This document shows positions 54,779-64,000 of a stretch of DNA of 64,000 nt, in pieces (the first letter of the stretch is position 1; every line of letters begins with the position of its first letter). The DNA comes from Huntiella abstrusa (lineage: Eukaryota > Ascomycota > Sordariomycetes > Microascales > Ceratocystidaceae). The notes under the pieces are model-generated. The model was not told the DNA's origin. It did not search any database and saw nothing but the letters and a program-made list of their open reading frames with translations. The DNA is taken from NCBI GenBank assembly GCA_025685495.1, contig JAJNMT010000285.1:62001-126000 (forward strand), given 5' to 3'. The position numbers and the translations under genes are program-made.

Positions 54779-56821
54779 TCAAATCTCCAACTTCTTTCTA
54801 ATCCACCTCAAAGTTTCAACTCCAGTTTGAACTTTCATACCCACTCGTGCATCCAGTGTGAATCTCTCCCACTTACTAACGATATCAAGTCGTTTCTGAC
54901 ACTCCAAGATTCTCTCCTTTCTATACGCCGTAACCTCCTCATCACTTCGGCCGTTTGCCTCCAACCCAGTCTTCGGACATCCTTCCCTCCAGGCAATAAC
55001 TGCCAGTTCATAGTGAGCTGATGGGTAGATCCAATCGTCGCGAGTCGCCCCTCTGTAGGCATATGAGTCTTTACTCAAGATTTCCTTTTCCAGAATCTCC
55101 CTTGCCTCTGATAATCTTCCCAACTTGCGAATCAAGGACGCTTTACAAATAGCGTGAGAGCCCCGCTCATCAATGTCATTCTCGATGATTTCCCGAATCT
55201 CACCTGGAGCAGTAAGACGACTCCAATCAATAAGGTCCATTGCCTTCTCACATAGATCCCCGTTCATCCGCTTAATCCCATTTGTCAAAGTTGACAATTC
55301 CAATGCAGGAGAAACCCCAATTGCATCAACAATTTCCATCTTGATTCCCTTAGCCGCTGCATCGTTGACTCTTTGATTCCACTTGCCTAGTTTCCGGGCA
55401 AAGAACTGCTCAATAGGCAGCTGCTTGGCCATGAATCTCATCTTGCCCGAGACCTCTGTGACCTTGGCGAGGAACTCGGCTACCTCTTCAGCTTTTGTTG
55501 TGGCAGTTTCAACGTCTCCCTTGGCAACGGCGTCACGGTATACTTCCACGTCAGCAGCAGCTGAGAGATAGTAGTACATGGCGTGACTCCAATCGTTGAG
55601 TTCAACAGCCTCAAGGAAACTCTTCTTCATCAGAGCCCATTCCTGTGCATACCATGCATCACAAGCCAGTTCAAACTTGAGCAAAGCTGAAATCTGCTTC
55701 ATCTTCGGTGTTGGTGCATTACGCTGAAGAACCTTCAAAGCTCCAGCAAGGTCTTCCTTCTCAGTACAAATCCGAGCCTCCTCCAACCTCCACAGTCCCG
55801 AAGAAGGATACCGCTTCTGCATATCCACAAGTAACTTTTCACACCGTTCCTTCGGATATCCAATGCTATTGGCTGCCTCATCCCAATGTTCCTCCGTCGG
55901 CAAGATATCACTGAAACCCAATAAGCCATGGTAATAGTTCAACAGAATTAACCCGGCAATGGCTCCGTGGACATTATCGAATGAAGTGCTTTCCCAGAGA
56001 AGTGAGATACCTCGTTGACGATCCCCACGGAACCCGATGATGTTGAGAAGACGAGAGAACGTAGGTGGGACCATGGTGAATATGAAAAGAAGGATACCAA
56101 AACAGAGGTTGATTCCCGTGTGAATGAAGACATCGCGAGGCGTAGAAAAGGTCTCATCCGTTGTCATAACCACAGGTTGCTTATCGTCAACTAAAGTGGC
56201 ACCCTTGATACCCTCCACCAACGTATCAACATCCCCGATAGAATCTAAAGATCCCGTCGGTGACCCCGTCGCCTTCCTCGCGGCCAGCCGCTCATGATAA
56301 GCCTTTAAAGAAACACCCTCCTGGTTAACCAACGTCTCCAACGAGATGTACGCTTTCCGCAGCTGATAAAAACTCTTCAAAGCCTGCGTAACACTTTCAT
56401 GTAACACACCGACAACCGCCCCCATCAACTGCGCCTCCGCCAAAACCAACGTATACTCCGTCCCCGGCGGATACAACTCACAAAGCTCCCTTGGAATCTC
56501 CTTCTCCGCTCTAACCTTCGCCGCCGAAGCTCTAACCTCACAATCCGACAAGCTCGCCGACGCAACATTCATCACGTCCTTCTCAAACCCCAGAATCGCC
56601 CGCATGAATGAAATCACACTCAGTGATAAATGGTGGTAACACGAGTCTCCAGCCTTCAATAAGACCTCTGCCCCGTCCATGTCGTCGTCCATGATGAGTT
56701 CGGTGGCCTGGAAAGCGGCGGTGATGTCGGCCATTTCCTGGGCTAGGAGGGTCTCGGGGGAGATTTTGGGCGCGGCCGGCTCGGCGGGAGCGCTGCGGAA
56801 CCAGGATGCTAAGCGGGACAT
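54779..56821 (-). CDS. IML2: Iml2/TTC39-family protein (inclusion body clearance)
   Basis: An intronless gene of 680 residues from the ATG at 56821 (MSRLASWFRSAPAEP). Yeast Iml2 sits at the mitochondrial outer membrane and cytosol and is needed to clear protein inclusion bodies with lipid droplets; the animal relatives are TTC39 TPR proteins. Seen: DITAAFQATELIMDDDMDGAEVLL; MRAILGFEKDVMNVASASL; LYPPGTEYTLVLAEAQLMGAV; the hydrophobic family core INLCFGILLFIFTMVPPTFSRLLNIIGFRGDRQRGISLLW; GAIAGLILLNYYHGLLGF; and TPR-like helices to the end (DDWIYPSAHYELAVIAWREG). The size matches fungal orthologues. Confidence 0.9.
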   Translation of the reverse strand: MSRLASWFRSAPAEPAAPKISPETLLAQEMADITAAFQATELIMDDDMDGAEVLLKAGDSCYHHLSLSVISFMRAILGFEKDVMNVASASLSDCEVRASAAKVRAEKEIPRELCELYPPGTEYTLVLAEAQLMGAVVGVLHESVTQALKSFYQLRKAYISLETLVNQEGVSLKAYHERLAARKATGSPTGSLDSIGDVDTLVEGIKGATLVDDKQPVVMTTDETFSTPRDVFIHTGINLCFGILLFIFTMVPPTFSRLLNIIGFRGDRQRGISLLWESTSFDNVHGAIAGLILLNYYHGLLGFSDILPTEEHWDEAANSIGYPKERCEKLLVDMQKRYPSSGLWRLEEARICTEKEDLAGALKVLQRNAPTPKMKQISALLKFELACDAWYAQEWALMKKSFLEAVELNDWSHAMYYYLSAAADVEVYRDAVAKGDVETATTKAEEVAEFLAKVTEVSGKMRFMAKQLPIEQFFARKLGKWNQRVNDAAAKGIKMEIVDAIGVSPALELSTLTNGIKRMNGDLCEKAMDLIDWSRLTAPGEIREIIENDIDERGSHAICKASLIRKLGRLSEAREILEKEILSKDSYAYRGATRDDWIYPSAHYELAVIAWREGCPKTGLEANGRSDEEVTAYRKERILECQKRLDIVSKWERFTLDARVGMKVQTGVETLRWIRKKLEI

Positions 56822-57366
56822 TGTGGTTCTGTTTGTTGATGAAATTAGAAGAATTAGAAAGAAGAGGGAATGGGTCGGGCGCGTATAGGTGGTCAACACA
56901 CAAAAAGCCCAAGAAACACAATGTGCTGGGTGTTGGTCTTTTGATTCTGCCCGAAAGATTAGACAGATTATAGATGGTAGGATAAAACGTAAAACGATTG
57001 GGCTGAATACACAGTACGTATGCGTGTACCTACATCAGCTATAAGCAACAGGTTTTTGGAAGCTACATACACACAATCTGGGTCGACAAGGTCGAAAAAG
57101 GAAAGAAGCAAACGCACACGCTTATATACTACAGATCACGAAACAAAACGTATGTACCAAGACCATATTCATGCACAGCACAGTCCTCGCCCTCGCTACA
57201 ATTCCCTTTCGCCCTGAATTCCAAATTCATTCCCAAGGTCCGTGATGGCTTGAAACACTTTATGGTACAACGGACGTTGTTATCCGAGACTCTTTACTAA
57301 CATGTGACAGGGGTTAAATAGGGTTATTCAATTGAAACCAGACCAAAAAAAGATGGGGTTTTATGC
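56822..57366. other. IML2 upstream region, nothing else identified
   Basis: These 545 bp lie between the IML2 start and the tRNA-Tyr gene. They hold no supported ORF. A T7 run on the minus strand at 57345-57351 is the Pol III terminator of the tRNA. Confidence 0.4.
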
Positions 57367-57452
57367 TCTCACCAACCGAAATCGAATCGGTGACCTTTCG
57401 ATGGCAACTTGCAATTACAGTCGAACGTGATAACCAACTACACCATGGTGAG
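57367..57452 (-). tRNA. tRNA-Tyr (GTA) with a 12-nt intron
   Basis: On the minus strand 86 nt form a full cloverleaf: acceptor CTCACCA paired perfectly with TGGTGAG, discriminator A, D stem GTG/CAC, anticodon stem TTCGA/TCGAA, and T arm ACCGA-TTCGATT-TCGGT. The anticodon loop reads CTGTAA then a 12-nt insert then A, putting anticodon GTA (Tyr) before an intron at the standard 37/38 position. C1:G72 with A73 are the identity elements of eukaryotic tRNA-Tyr. A T7 terminator follows at 57345-57351. Confidence 0.9.
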
Positions 57453-60264
57453 TACGACAATGGTGATCCACTGCGCATGGTTTGTTGGAAAAAAGTTTGT
57501 TATTGGGGGTTTTGTTCTTTTTTTTTGTCGGGGGTTTTGAGATTTGAGGAATTGCGAGAGCGCGAATTGGAATTTGTGGTGGAGAGAATGGGAGATTTTA
57601 AAGGACAATGGAATCGGGTGCTTTTGGGCTTTTGTACATATATTTTTGTGACCAGTAAGGAAGAACACATTGTGTTGGGCTTTGTTGGGATGTGACGAAT
57701 GTGGAGACTGAACAATGGTTCGCATGCTGTGATAGGTTCCTTGGCATCCTTCGGAGACTTTGTCGGTACGTGTTAGTGAATGTCCACATGCATTGTATAT
57801 TCAAGTCTTGTCATAGGCGGAGGACTTTATGAGAGGAGTGAATATATTTGTATATGGAATACGATATGAGCCTACTCCCGCTCCTGGCTCCTTTTACTCA
57901 TCTTTTGTCTACCAATTGTGATAACAGACTCCGGAACGAGTATAAGTTGACCTGCAATACTGTCCGCTTATGTATGTACATTGGTTGGTGGGATCGTGTT
58001 CCATACATGTAACCATCCAATCACCATGTTGAAACCCCGCATTCAAGAAACATTGTTATGGAAAGTACCCTGTTGTCAGTTCCCTCCGCCACCTCCCTTA
58101 TACCCACTGAGAATCGGACATCTTTGTATGATTATACGCCATCACCAGATTGAGGCTTGAGTGAACATATATACATACATACATACATAGGTTGCAGGAT
58201 CCTGGAGTATGCCCCCCTTGTCCTGGTCAAGATGGTGTAACTTACGAGCTGCCCGATATGGATCTCGGAACATAAAAGAGGCCAGAGTTTAAGACTGCAT
58301 TCGTTGAACTATAGGGCTGACTTTACTAGCTAATGCGTTGTGATATATATGCTGTATGTTAATGTATTTTTGAACCCGTGATACAGGCCTATCAGAGGTT
58401 TATGTATGTACCTACGGGCGGCTCACGACATGGGTCCGGTTTGACAGGCGGTTGTGGCTGAAAATATCTCACCTCCTTTGACGTCATTGGTTAGAATGGA
58501 AAAGTTGAATTCTGTCATTGAGAAAGTTACCCAATTTGTTATGACGTCAGTATGTAAACACCAGTTGTGACAACCCATTATCTTGACTGGTTACCAAGTA
58601 GCATGACGTAACGAGGTTGACAATGATATTGTAAGAGTGCAAAGTATGGATATGTCACTGCATCCAAGGCAAGTTAGTTCGTTAAGAGTTGCCATCGGTG
58701 TTTGTGTTATTAGAGTCCAGAAGAAAACGCCCAGAATTTCAGATGAGATAAACCAACTTTGAGCAAATTGTCAACCAATCAAAACGCTTGCCCACTCCCA
58801 CAGACTTTTCCACTAACGCTCAACATGCGCAAGGCAAAAGAAAAGGCAACGGGTTACCTGCTGGTAAGTATTTATCAGCAAGTTATGTATGATTTATCGT
58901 GTGGCGGTAAAACTATCACATGAGTAATGTTGGCCAATAGTATCAATTAACATTTCGATGAGGCTGAGTCTCTGATCTAGGACTGCGGGGAACATTTAGA
59001 TGTCCTTGCGGATCGTTCTGATACGTATGACCGATACGCCACTTCTGCCACACCGACACAATGATGTATTGTGAACAGTCCATTTGTAAGTAAGTTGCAA
59101 TCTATGGTCGCAAAATCTCCAACGCAAGGGATTAGTGGTTCTGTGGTACAACGAGCACATGAATGACTGCAACAAAGAGCACACACTGCACATTCAAGAC
59201 ATGTATACGAGAACATAGATTGTGTAGCCTTCTCCAATATAGAGCAACAATGCTCTAAATAGGGTTGGGTGTGGCACGTGGGCCCCGGTCCATCTCCCTG
59301 GCCTATCTCCCCAGTATTCCAGTCAGGCAATAAACAAAGTCATCGCCTTTGCGGCGTTTACCCAAATAGGCAGAATGTCATCCTTCAACATAGGCGAGCC
59401 TCTATAAAAGTACTGACGGAAAGGAACTATCCGATGTAACATTTTTGGACGCCGAGCAAAGGGAACGGAAGGAAGCCCGAAATTCGTCATGCGTTTCTCT
59501 AGACAAATATGCCTCTTGTGGAGAAATGACATATGGATTAAACCGGACACGAACTGATCGTGACAGCTGATGGTAAGGAACTGGAATAAGCTGAGCTTGT
59601 GCGTACAAAGTCAGGGCTGTTAAAAAGGCAAGTTTATACCCGTGTATCGGGCCTCGATACATGCCCCGGCGTGACAGTGGAGAATCGTCACTTAGTTGGC
59701 TCAAATGGCGGCTAATTTGGTGGCAGTAGGATCCCCATGAGTTTGGAACAACGACTAATTTGCCTTTGGTTAACAGTGGCAGGGAGTTTCAATGAACTCA
59801 TCCCAGGTCAGCCCGAAGGGCAGCGAGACATCCCTCGTGACTTTCAACTGTAATATTACGTCGTGGTAGTAACCATGAGTAATGTTAGGCTTCGTATTTG
59901 CCACTATTCTGTGATGGACTAGCAAGTGACGATGACGTCATTCCAATCGCTGACAGCCAAAGGTGAAGAGCCAAGCTAATGATTCGCTAATGATGGGGGG
60001 GGGGCAATTGAGTTTTCAAAAACAGTGATTTCTGCGAAGGCGCATTTTCAATAGCGGTTAGGAGGAGATCATGTTAGTATATAGCTGCCTAATGGTACGA
60101 TATGTAGGCCATCATAGTCGTACACCCAAAGAACCTCCAATGGATAGAACACCCTACAAACATTTATATAAGCATTCGAGGGGTCACCCTGACTTAACTG
60201 TGGTACGACAAAACAACCTTCACTTCTATTATCCAGCAAATATATCAGTCTTCATCTCTTTACC
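57453..60264. other. Gene-poor 2.8-kb region with several TGACGTCA palindromes
   Basis: I find no gene I can defend. TGACGTCA occurs at 58479-58486, 58542-58549 and 59933-59940. Minus-strand ORFs at 59402-59662 (possible signal peptide MYRGPIHGYKLAFLTALTLY) and 58977-59330 (Cys rich, no ATG at its 5' end) are weak. A TATATAAG element at 60165-60172 probably belongs to the small gene at 60265. Confidence 0.4.
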
Positions 60265-60426
60265 ATGCTAGAAACAAACACCACCTACCTCGAGGCTATT
60301 GGAACGGGATCGACCCTCCCGTCATGCCAACCGAATTGTCCATGCCACTCACCTGAGGCGTTGAACATCGACATTGACCAGATATTAATCCAAGAGGAAG
60401 CACCACAACAACAAGAAGCCGCCTGA
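60265..60426 (+). CDS. Candidate 53-residue peptide gene
   Basis: The ATG at 60265 opens a 53-codon frame encoding MLETNTTYLEAIGTGSTLPS followed by CQPNCPCHSPEALNIDIDQI and a Gln/Glu-rich end. Three Cys sit in C-x3-C-x-C. Support for transcription on this strand: a TATATAAG box about 95 bp upstream, a C/T-rich leader just before the ATG, and an intron-like element 40 bp after the stop (GTAAGT at about 60459, CCTAAC branch, TCTAG acceptor at about 60516). There is no signal peptide. I do not recognise a family, and a chance ORF remains possible. Confidence 0.4.
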   Translation: MLETNTTYLEAIGTGSTLPSCQPNCPCHSPEALNIDIDQILIQEEAPQQQEAA

Positions 60427-61751
60427 AAGCCAAGAAACCCTGGTGTTCATAAAACATAGTAAGTCTATCGCATTCTGTGCTGAGTATTCCTCCTAACGTA
60501 TACGCCGGTATCTAGAAACGCCTTGTGAAGCTACTGCTCCATAGCTATCGATACATCGGAGTTACGCAGACACGATGAACCTTTACACGAAGCCTACGTT
60601 CTCAGGTTTTAATCGGGGCAATAAGCTGCCTAAGACGCAATCCTTTTGCCACTTGAGGCCCAATTGAACAAACACCTGATTTTCACGTCATGATGTTTCA
60701 CGCCTAAGCAAACACCAAAATTACGCATTGATCAAATGTATGCTCATCGAGAGGGATACTGAAATACGAGCTTTTTGAAGAAGGATCAATTGACGTCAGG
60801 GGCTTGGCTTTCAGGAACTATGTGCATAGCCAACCGGAATTGTTTGGTGCCATGCCACCCTTTATCCAGGTGAGATACTAAACCGGTTAGATTAGTGCCT
60901 AATAAATCATGACTTGACTTGATTAAATCAATCCTACTCTGCGCTGGCAGGAACCCATTTCCGAACACGTGCATATTTGACAGGTTTACCCTAGATGACG
61001 TCATACTACCCGTAATAGTGTCTATAATGGTCGATCCGGAAACACTCGGGCCTCTTTTCGGCATGTATTAAAGGCTTGTGGAAATCAGCAGCCGTGGTGT
61101 TGTTGGAACGAGGTGGTTTAATCAAGATGTCCAGAATTACTGGTTGAACATGTCGTTTTCACGTCGTTGACAGGGTATCTTGGTTTATACAAACGGTGTA
61201 ATCTATGGTGTTGCTTACTAAAGCCCTATGGTCTAGAGAACGGAAGTCTCCGAATGGTACACACGTTCTACACTACCTGTTGAAGAGCAACCGTAATCTG
61301 CACGACCGTGTGAAACTCTAAGCCTGTGTATTGAACTACATAAGCTCTAATCGATAACATGGGTGTACAATCTTGTTGGGGTTTGGCAATGTAGGACCAC
61401 CAAGAACAGTGTCTACGGCATCTGCCGGGCTGTAAGTGCTTCCAAGGCAAATTCGAAAGGACCCCCGTCATAATCTGTGCCCCGAAGAGTTACACAGTGA
61501 ATCGCCTTTGATGCACCAACCCAAAGACCTTGTGCTAGCCACGATAGAATTGGTATTCTCGTTCAACACATGAGTTAACTCTGCTGCAGTCGCGATCAAG
61601 ATCCTCAACAGCGACACTGCAATGTCTGTTCAAACCTACGATATCAACTTTTATGCTTGGAAGTCACCACATACGCAATTATAGTTTCTATTAAGTTGGT
61701 ATATACTACGCTACGACCCTCGACTTTGTATTGAAACAGAGCATCAATGCC
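60427..61751. other. Intergenic region with two more TGACGTCA palindromes
   Basis: These 1.3 kb hold TGACGTCA at 60791-60798 and 60996-61003. A minus-strand ORF at 60786-61064 (92 codons, MPKRGPSVSGST...) lacks a clear domain, signal peptide or intron, so it is not listed as a gene. Confidence 0.35.
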
Positions 61752-62360
61752 TCACACAATGACAAGTTCTTCTCTCCATTCAGTAATGACTTGTGACTGA
61801 GGTATACCCACCAAGAGGGCAGTTTCAACCAACAGAACCTGACCTTGTGGGTTTGCATTTCGCACCACGTACGTTTGACGGAAGCCCTCAACTAGCACAA
61901 CGTCATCATCAATTTGACTATACGAGAGACCAACGAACAAATTGCCATCTGATAGGATGCCAAATCTATGACCGACTTTCTGCATTCTCCAGAGGGCCTT
62001 GACCAAGGTTTCATCGATATCATCATCCCCATACCTGTTGATATCCAAGTAGCGCTCCAATCGTTCCATGATACGCTCGTTGAAAGGTGGTTTATACTGA
62101 AGCCATTCAAGTAAAACCTTCTTCCCTTTCTCATCCAGCTGGTTTCCGCCAAAGCGAGCCGCCATTGCCCTTCTCAGCTCCCTTTTCTGGGTTTCTTCGA
62201 ACAAAGTGACAATTTTGGCTCGGTACATACACTGAGCATTTAGCTTCCCCCACCCTGCGCCACGAACAAATGATGTGTTGTCGAATGTAACCATCAACGC
62301 AACGCCAAGAGCCGACATCGAGATTGAAAGAACAAGAAGACAACAGAACGCCAGCAACAT
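61752..62360 (-). CDS. ORF with HET-protein-like C-terminal module and hydrophobic N-terminus
   Basis: The frame gives 202 residues. The first 25 (MLLAFCCLLVLSISMSALGV...) are hydrophobic and could be a signal peptide or anchor; a stop lies two codons before this ATG. A charged helical middle follows (ETQKRELRRAMAARFGG, then FNERIMERLERYLDINRYGDDD). The C-terminal 75 residues, RFGILSDGNLFVGLSYSQ then DDDVVLVEGFRQTYVVRN and VLLVETALLVGI, have the beta pattern of the C-terminal part of fungal heterokaryon-incompatibility (HET) proteins ('GD.V..l.G...P.vlR...y.lvG..yv.Gi'). There is no HET domain itself. It may be a separate gene or the last exon of the gene upstream. Its C-terminus recurs at 33073-33180. 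Confidence 0.5.
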   Translation of the reverse strand: MLLAFCCLLVLSISMSALGVALMVTFDNTSFVRGAGWGKLNAQCMYRAKIVTLFEETQKRELRRAMAARFGGNQLDEKGKKVLLEWLQYKPPFNERIMERLERYLDINRYGDDDIDETLVKALWRMQKVGHRFGILSDGNLFVGLSYSQIDDDVVLVEGFRQTYVVRNANPQGQVLLVETALLVGIPQSQVITEWREELVIV

Positions 62361-62446
62361 GAATCAAGCGACCCTGGGAGATGTCCATGATGACCTTACA
62401 TCGTCATTTACCACACTAACAAGTGGAATGAGAGCAAGAGTTATCA

Positions 62447-63995
62447 TTATTCGAAAATATCTGACCATTCGGAATGCCCGCTCGCTGCTTTGACAAGCTC
62501 GCGGCCCAATGGTGTATTGATGAACTCTTCTGGCCATTCTAAATCATTGCGTTCTAAATGCATATCTATCGTATGTGCCAGTCGACGCAGAAAATCTGAC
62601 ACGGTCTTATAGCGTGTTGGCACGCTGGCGAGCCCATCTCTACGTGCTTCTTCCAAACCTGCAGCAGCGGTGTCGACGGTTACTACAGGATCGTCACCAG
62701 CGTGGCGATCTTTCGGTTCGGTTGACGCGACCTCGTGGGGCCCAGGATATACTGGATCGGCTAGGACTTGAAGTGTGTCCACAGCATGGGGGATGTGCTG
62801 GAATTTGACATGCACGGCAAACTCGTGGGGCTGCATTGTCAAGATCATACTGCTCTGACAATAGTTTTTGAGTGTCTCAGGCGTGTTTTCCCCGTCTTTG
62901 TCACACACAACAGCGTTTTCAGACAACTGGCCTTCGTAGCAGTACCAATATGACACAAACCCCCCATCTGACCTGGTTCTATGAACTTTCCATTTGAATC
63001 TTGAACCGCCTCGTAACCCGATCTCGTCAGAAATATATCTTGAGGCCGTAAGAAATGCCTCTTTGAGGTGGGGTTGGGGACCATCAAATTGTCTCTGAAC
63101 AGAGATAGGCATAGAGCTATACTCTAGGACAGTCGAGAGATTAAGCTTCTCCCGGGACACCTACGAATGTTGTGTTAGCTTGATCGGCGAATAAGTGTTC
63201 GTCATCGACATGGCCTACCAATGGTTGGGCTGATGTGTCGTAGGGTCTTGATATAGTTTCAAGGAACCGGCTCCAACTAAGAGCTCCCGGATCATTACGC
63301 GGTGGGTAATCCGCTGCTGTTTCCGTTCCGTCACAATGTACAAACTCCACTGTATACGGGAGAGACGTTGAAGGTTCGGGGTTCGTTTCTCCTTCGTCCT
63401 CGGACGAATCGTCTGGGTGTGATTGCGGGTCTCCGTACACTTCCAGCTGCTCTTCCCCTTCAATCAAGTTTGGACCCTGGAACTCGTCGTCTTCCGCCAC
63501 GGTTAAGGGCTGGGGCTCTTTCCTTCTCAGCTGACCAGACTGCGATTCGCTCGATTGCGCTTGCTGTTGCCGTATCTTCTCGCGCTGGGTGACAACAGTC
63601 CAACTCCACTCGGTATTCACAGACCAGGAAGTCTCCATAGCCTTCTGTTGGACTTTGTGATCGACCGGTGGCCCTTCCTCTTCCTCCGGCTCTGCCTCCC
63701 GGTCTTCCTCCTGCTGGGGCTTTACGGCCTGTGCCACATCATTCGCCTCTTCCGCCTGCTCTTCAAGGAACCGTGTGTTCTCTTCCTCCATTTGGGCCTT
63801 CCATTTGGCTACGTCTTCTTTTTCACCATGGAGGCGACAGAACTTTTTTCTTTTGCCGAGTTGTTCTGGGTTGAAATGGAAATACGGCAGAAATGTAGCC
63901 GAATTGGGGGTCGAGCAGCCCCAACATTTAACTACCGATTGTCCGGAAATTTTTGGGTTGACGGCGAAGCAGCCCAGATGACCGGAAAGAGACAT
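62447..63995 (-). CDS. Orphan protein with C-x2-C...C-x2-H and GCM/FLYWCH-like zinc modules, member B
   Basis: Segments 63161-63995 and 62447-63123 join over a 37-nt interval (63124-63160) with GT...AG ends to give 503 residues. Seen: C24-x2-C27-x25-C53-x2-H56 with GKRKKFCRLH; a long Glu/Gln-rich stretch (60-200); LSWSRFLETISRPYDTSA, the counterpart of WTEFNDLIAKSYNPHA in member A; then RYISDEIGLRGGSRFKW, VSYWYC, and CQSSMILTMQPHEFAVHVKF followed by QHIPH. The last cysteine and the H-x2-H pair are 20 residues apart, exactly as in member A. The interval is very short for an intron, so a frameshift is an alternative. The start lies five bases from the window edge. Confidence 0.6.
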
Positions 63996-64000
63996 GTCTG

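Noticed and set aside
58977..59330. Cysteine-rich minus-strand ORF (CLECAVCALCC...), a possible small secreted effector
   Set aside because: It has no ATG at its 5' end and no signal peptide, and no splice signal links it to the leader-like ORF at 59662. The Cys run could be chance.
59402..59662. Minus-strand ORF with a signal-peptide-like start (MYRGPIHGYKLAFLTALTLYAQAQ)
   Set aside because: Short, one Cys, no domain; a second frame continues downstream but no convincing intron joins them.
60786..61064. 92-codon minus-strand ORF (MPKRGPSVSGST...)
   Set aside because: No domain, intron or promoter support, and two TGACGTCA sites fall inside it.
1..64000. CRISPR arrays, LTR elements, bacterial-type operons, integrated virus
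   Set aside because: None seen. Apart from the assembly duplication, repeats are short; no reverse transcriptase, integrase or DDE transposase domain is recognisable.

Overview
The window is nuclear DNA from a filamentous ascomycete (Pezizomycotina). Most genes are interrupted by short introns of about 45-60 nt with GTAAGT-like donors, a CTAAC-type branch site and a CAG/TAG acceptor. It carries a Zn2Cys6 regulator, HIS3, the mitochondrial acetyl-cycle enzyme ARG7, a fungal-type BRF1 and Med5, and tRNA genes with eukaryotic internal promoters. I cannot fix the genus; an Orbilia-like nematode-trapping fungus is only a guess. There is no operon logic: genes lie on both strands and mostly do unrelated housekeeping jobs.

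Left part (1-25 kb), dense and well supported: a lysine-rich protein; RAMP4/SERP1; a small mitochondrial membrane protein; TRAP-alpha; a large unknown protein; Mediator subunit 5; a 69-residue micro-gene divergent from HIS3; HIS3; ARG7; tRNA-Trp; the tri-snRNP 27K protein; Elongator subunit Elp5; a Zn2Cys6 factor; SEC22; an unknown zinc-type protein; signal peptidase SEC11; and a kinesin. Four of these (RAMP4, TRAP-alpha, SEC22, SEC11) act at the ER or in early secretion.

Middle (25-30 kb): about 4.6 kb without a supported gene. It contains a scaffolding error: a 682-bp block appears twice, separated by a G-rich junk tract and ten Ns.

30-57 kb: a nuclear acidic protein whose N-terminus imitates the histone H3 tail and whose reading frame stays open for 69 codons past its stop; a 36-codon gene fragment; SSF1 (Brix); a fast-evolving repeat protein; an Mpv17 protein; PGK1; DSS1/SEM1; CLPTM1; a zinc-motif orphan; a BTB protein; BRF1; an alpha/beta hydrolase; IML2.

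Right end (57-64 kb): tRNA-Tyr with a 12-nt intron, a gene-poor stretch with a candidate 53-residue peptide gene and five TGACGTCA palindromes, then a second member of the zinc-motif orphan family and an ORF whose C-terminus is echoed by the fragment at 33 kb.

The best candidate for something undescribed is that orphan family. Two proteins (44.2-45.3 kb and 62.4-64.0 kb) share an N-terminal C-x2-C...C-x2-H motif and a C-terminal C...C-x20-H-x2-H module reminiscent of the WRKY/GCM/FLYWCH zinc fold. All calls are from reading the sequence; no database search was possible.
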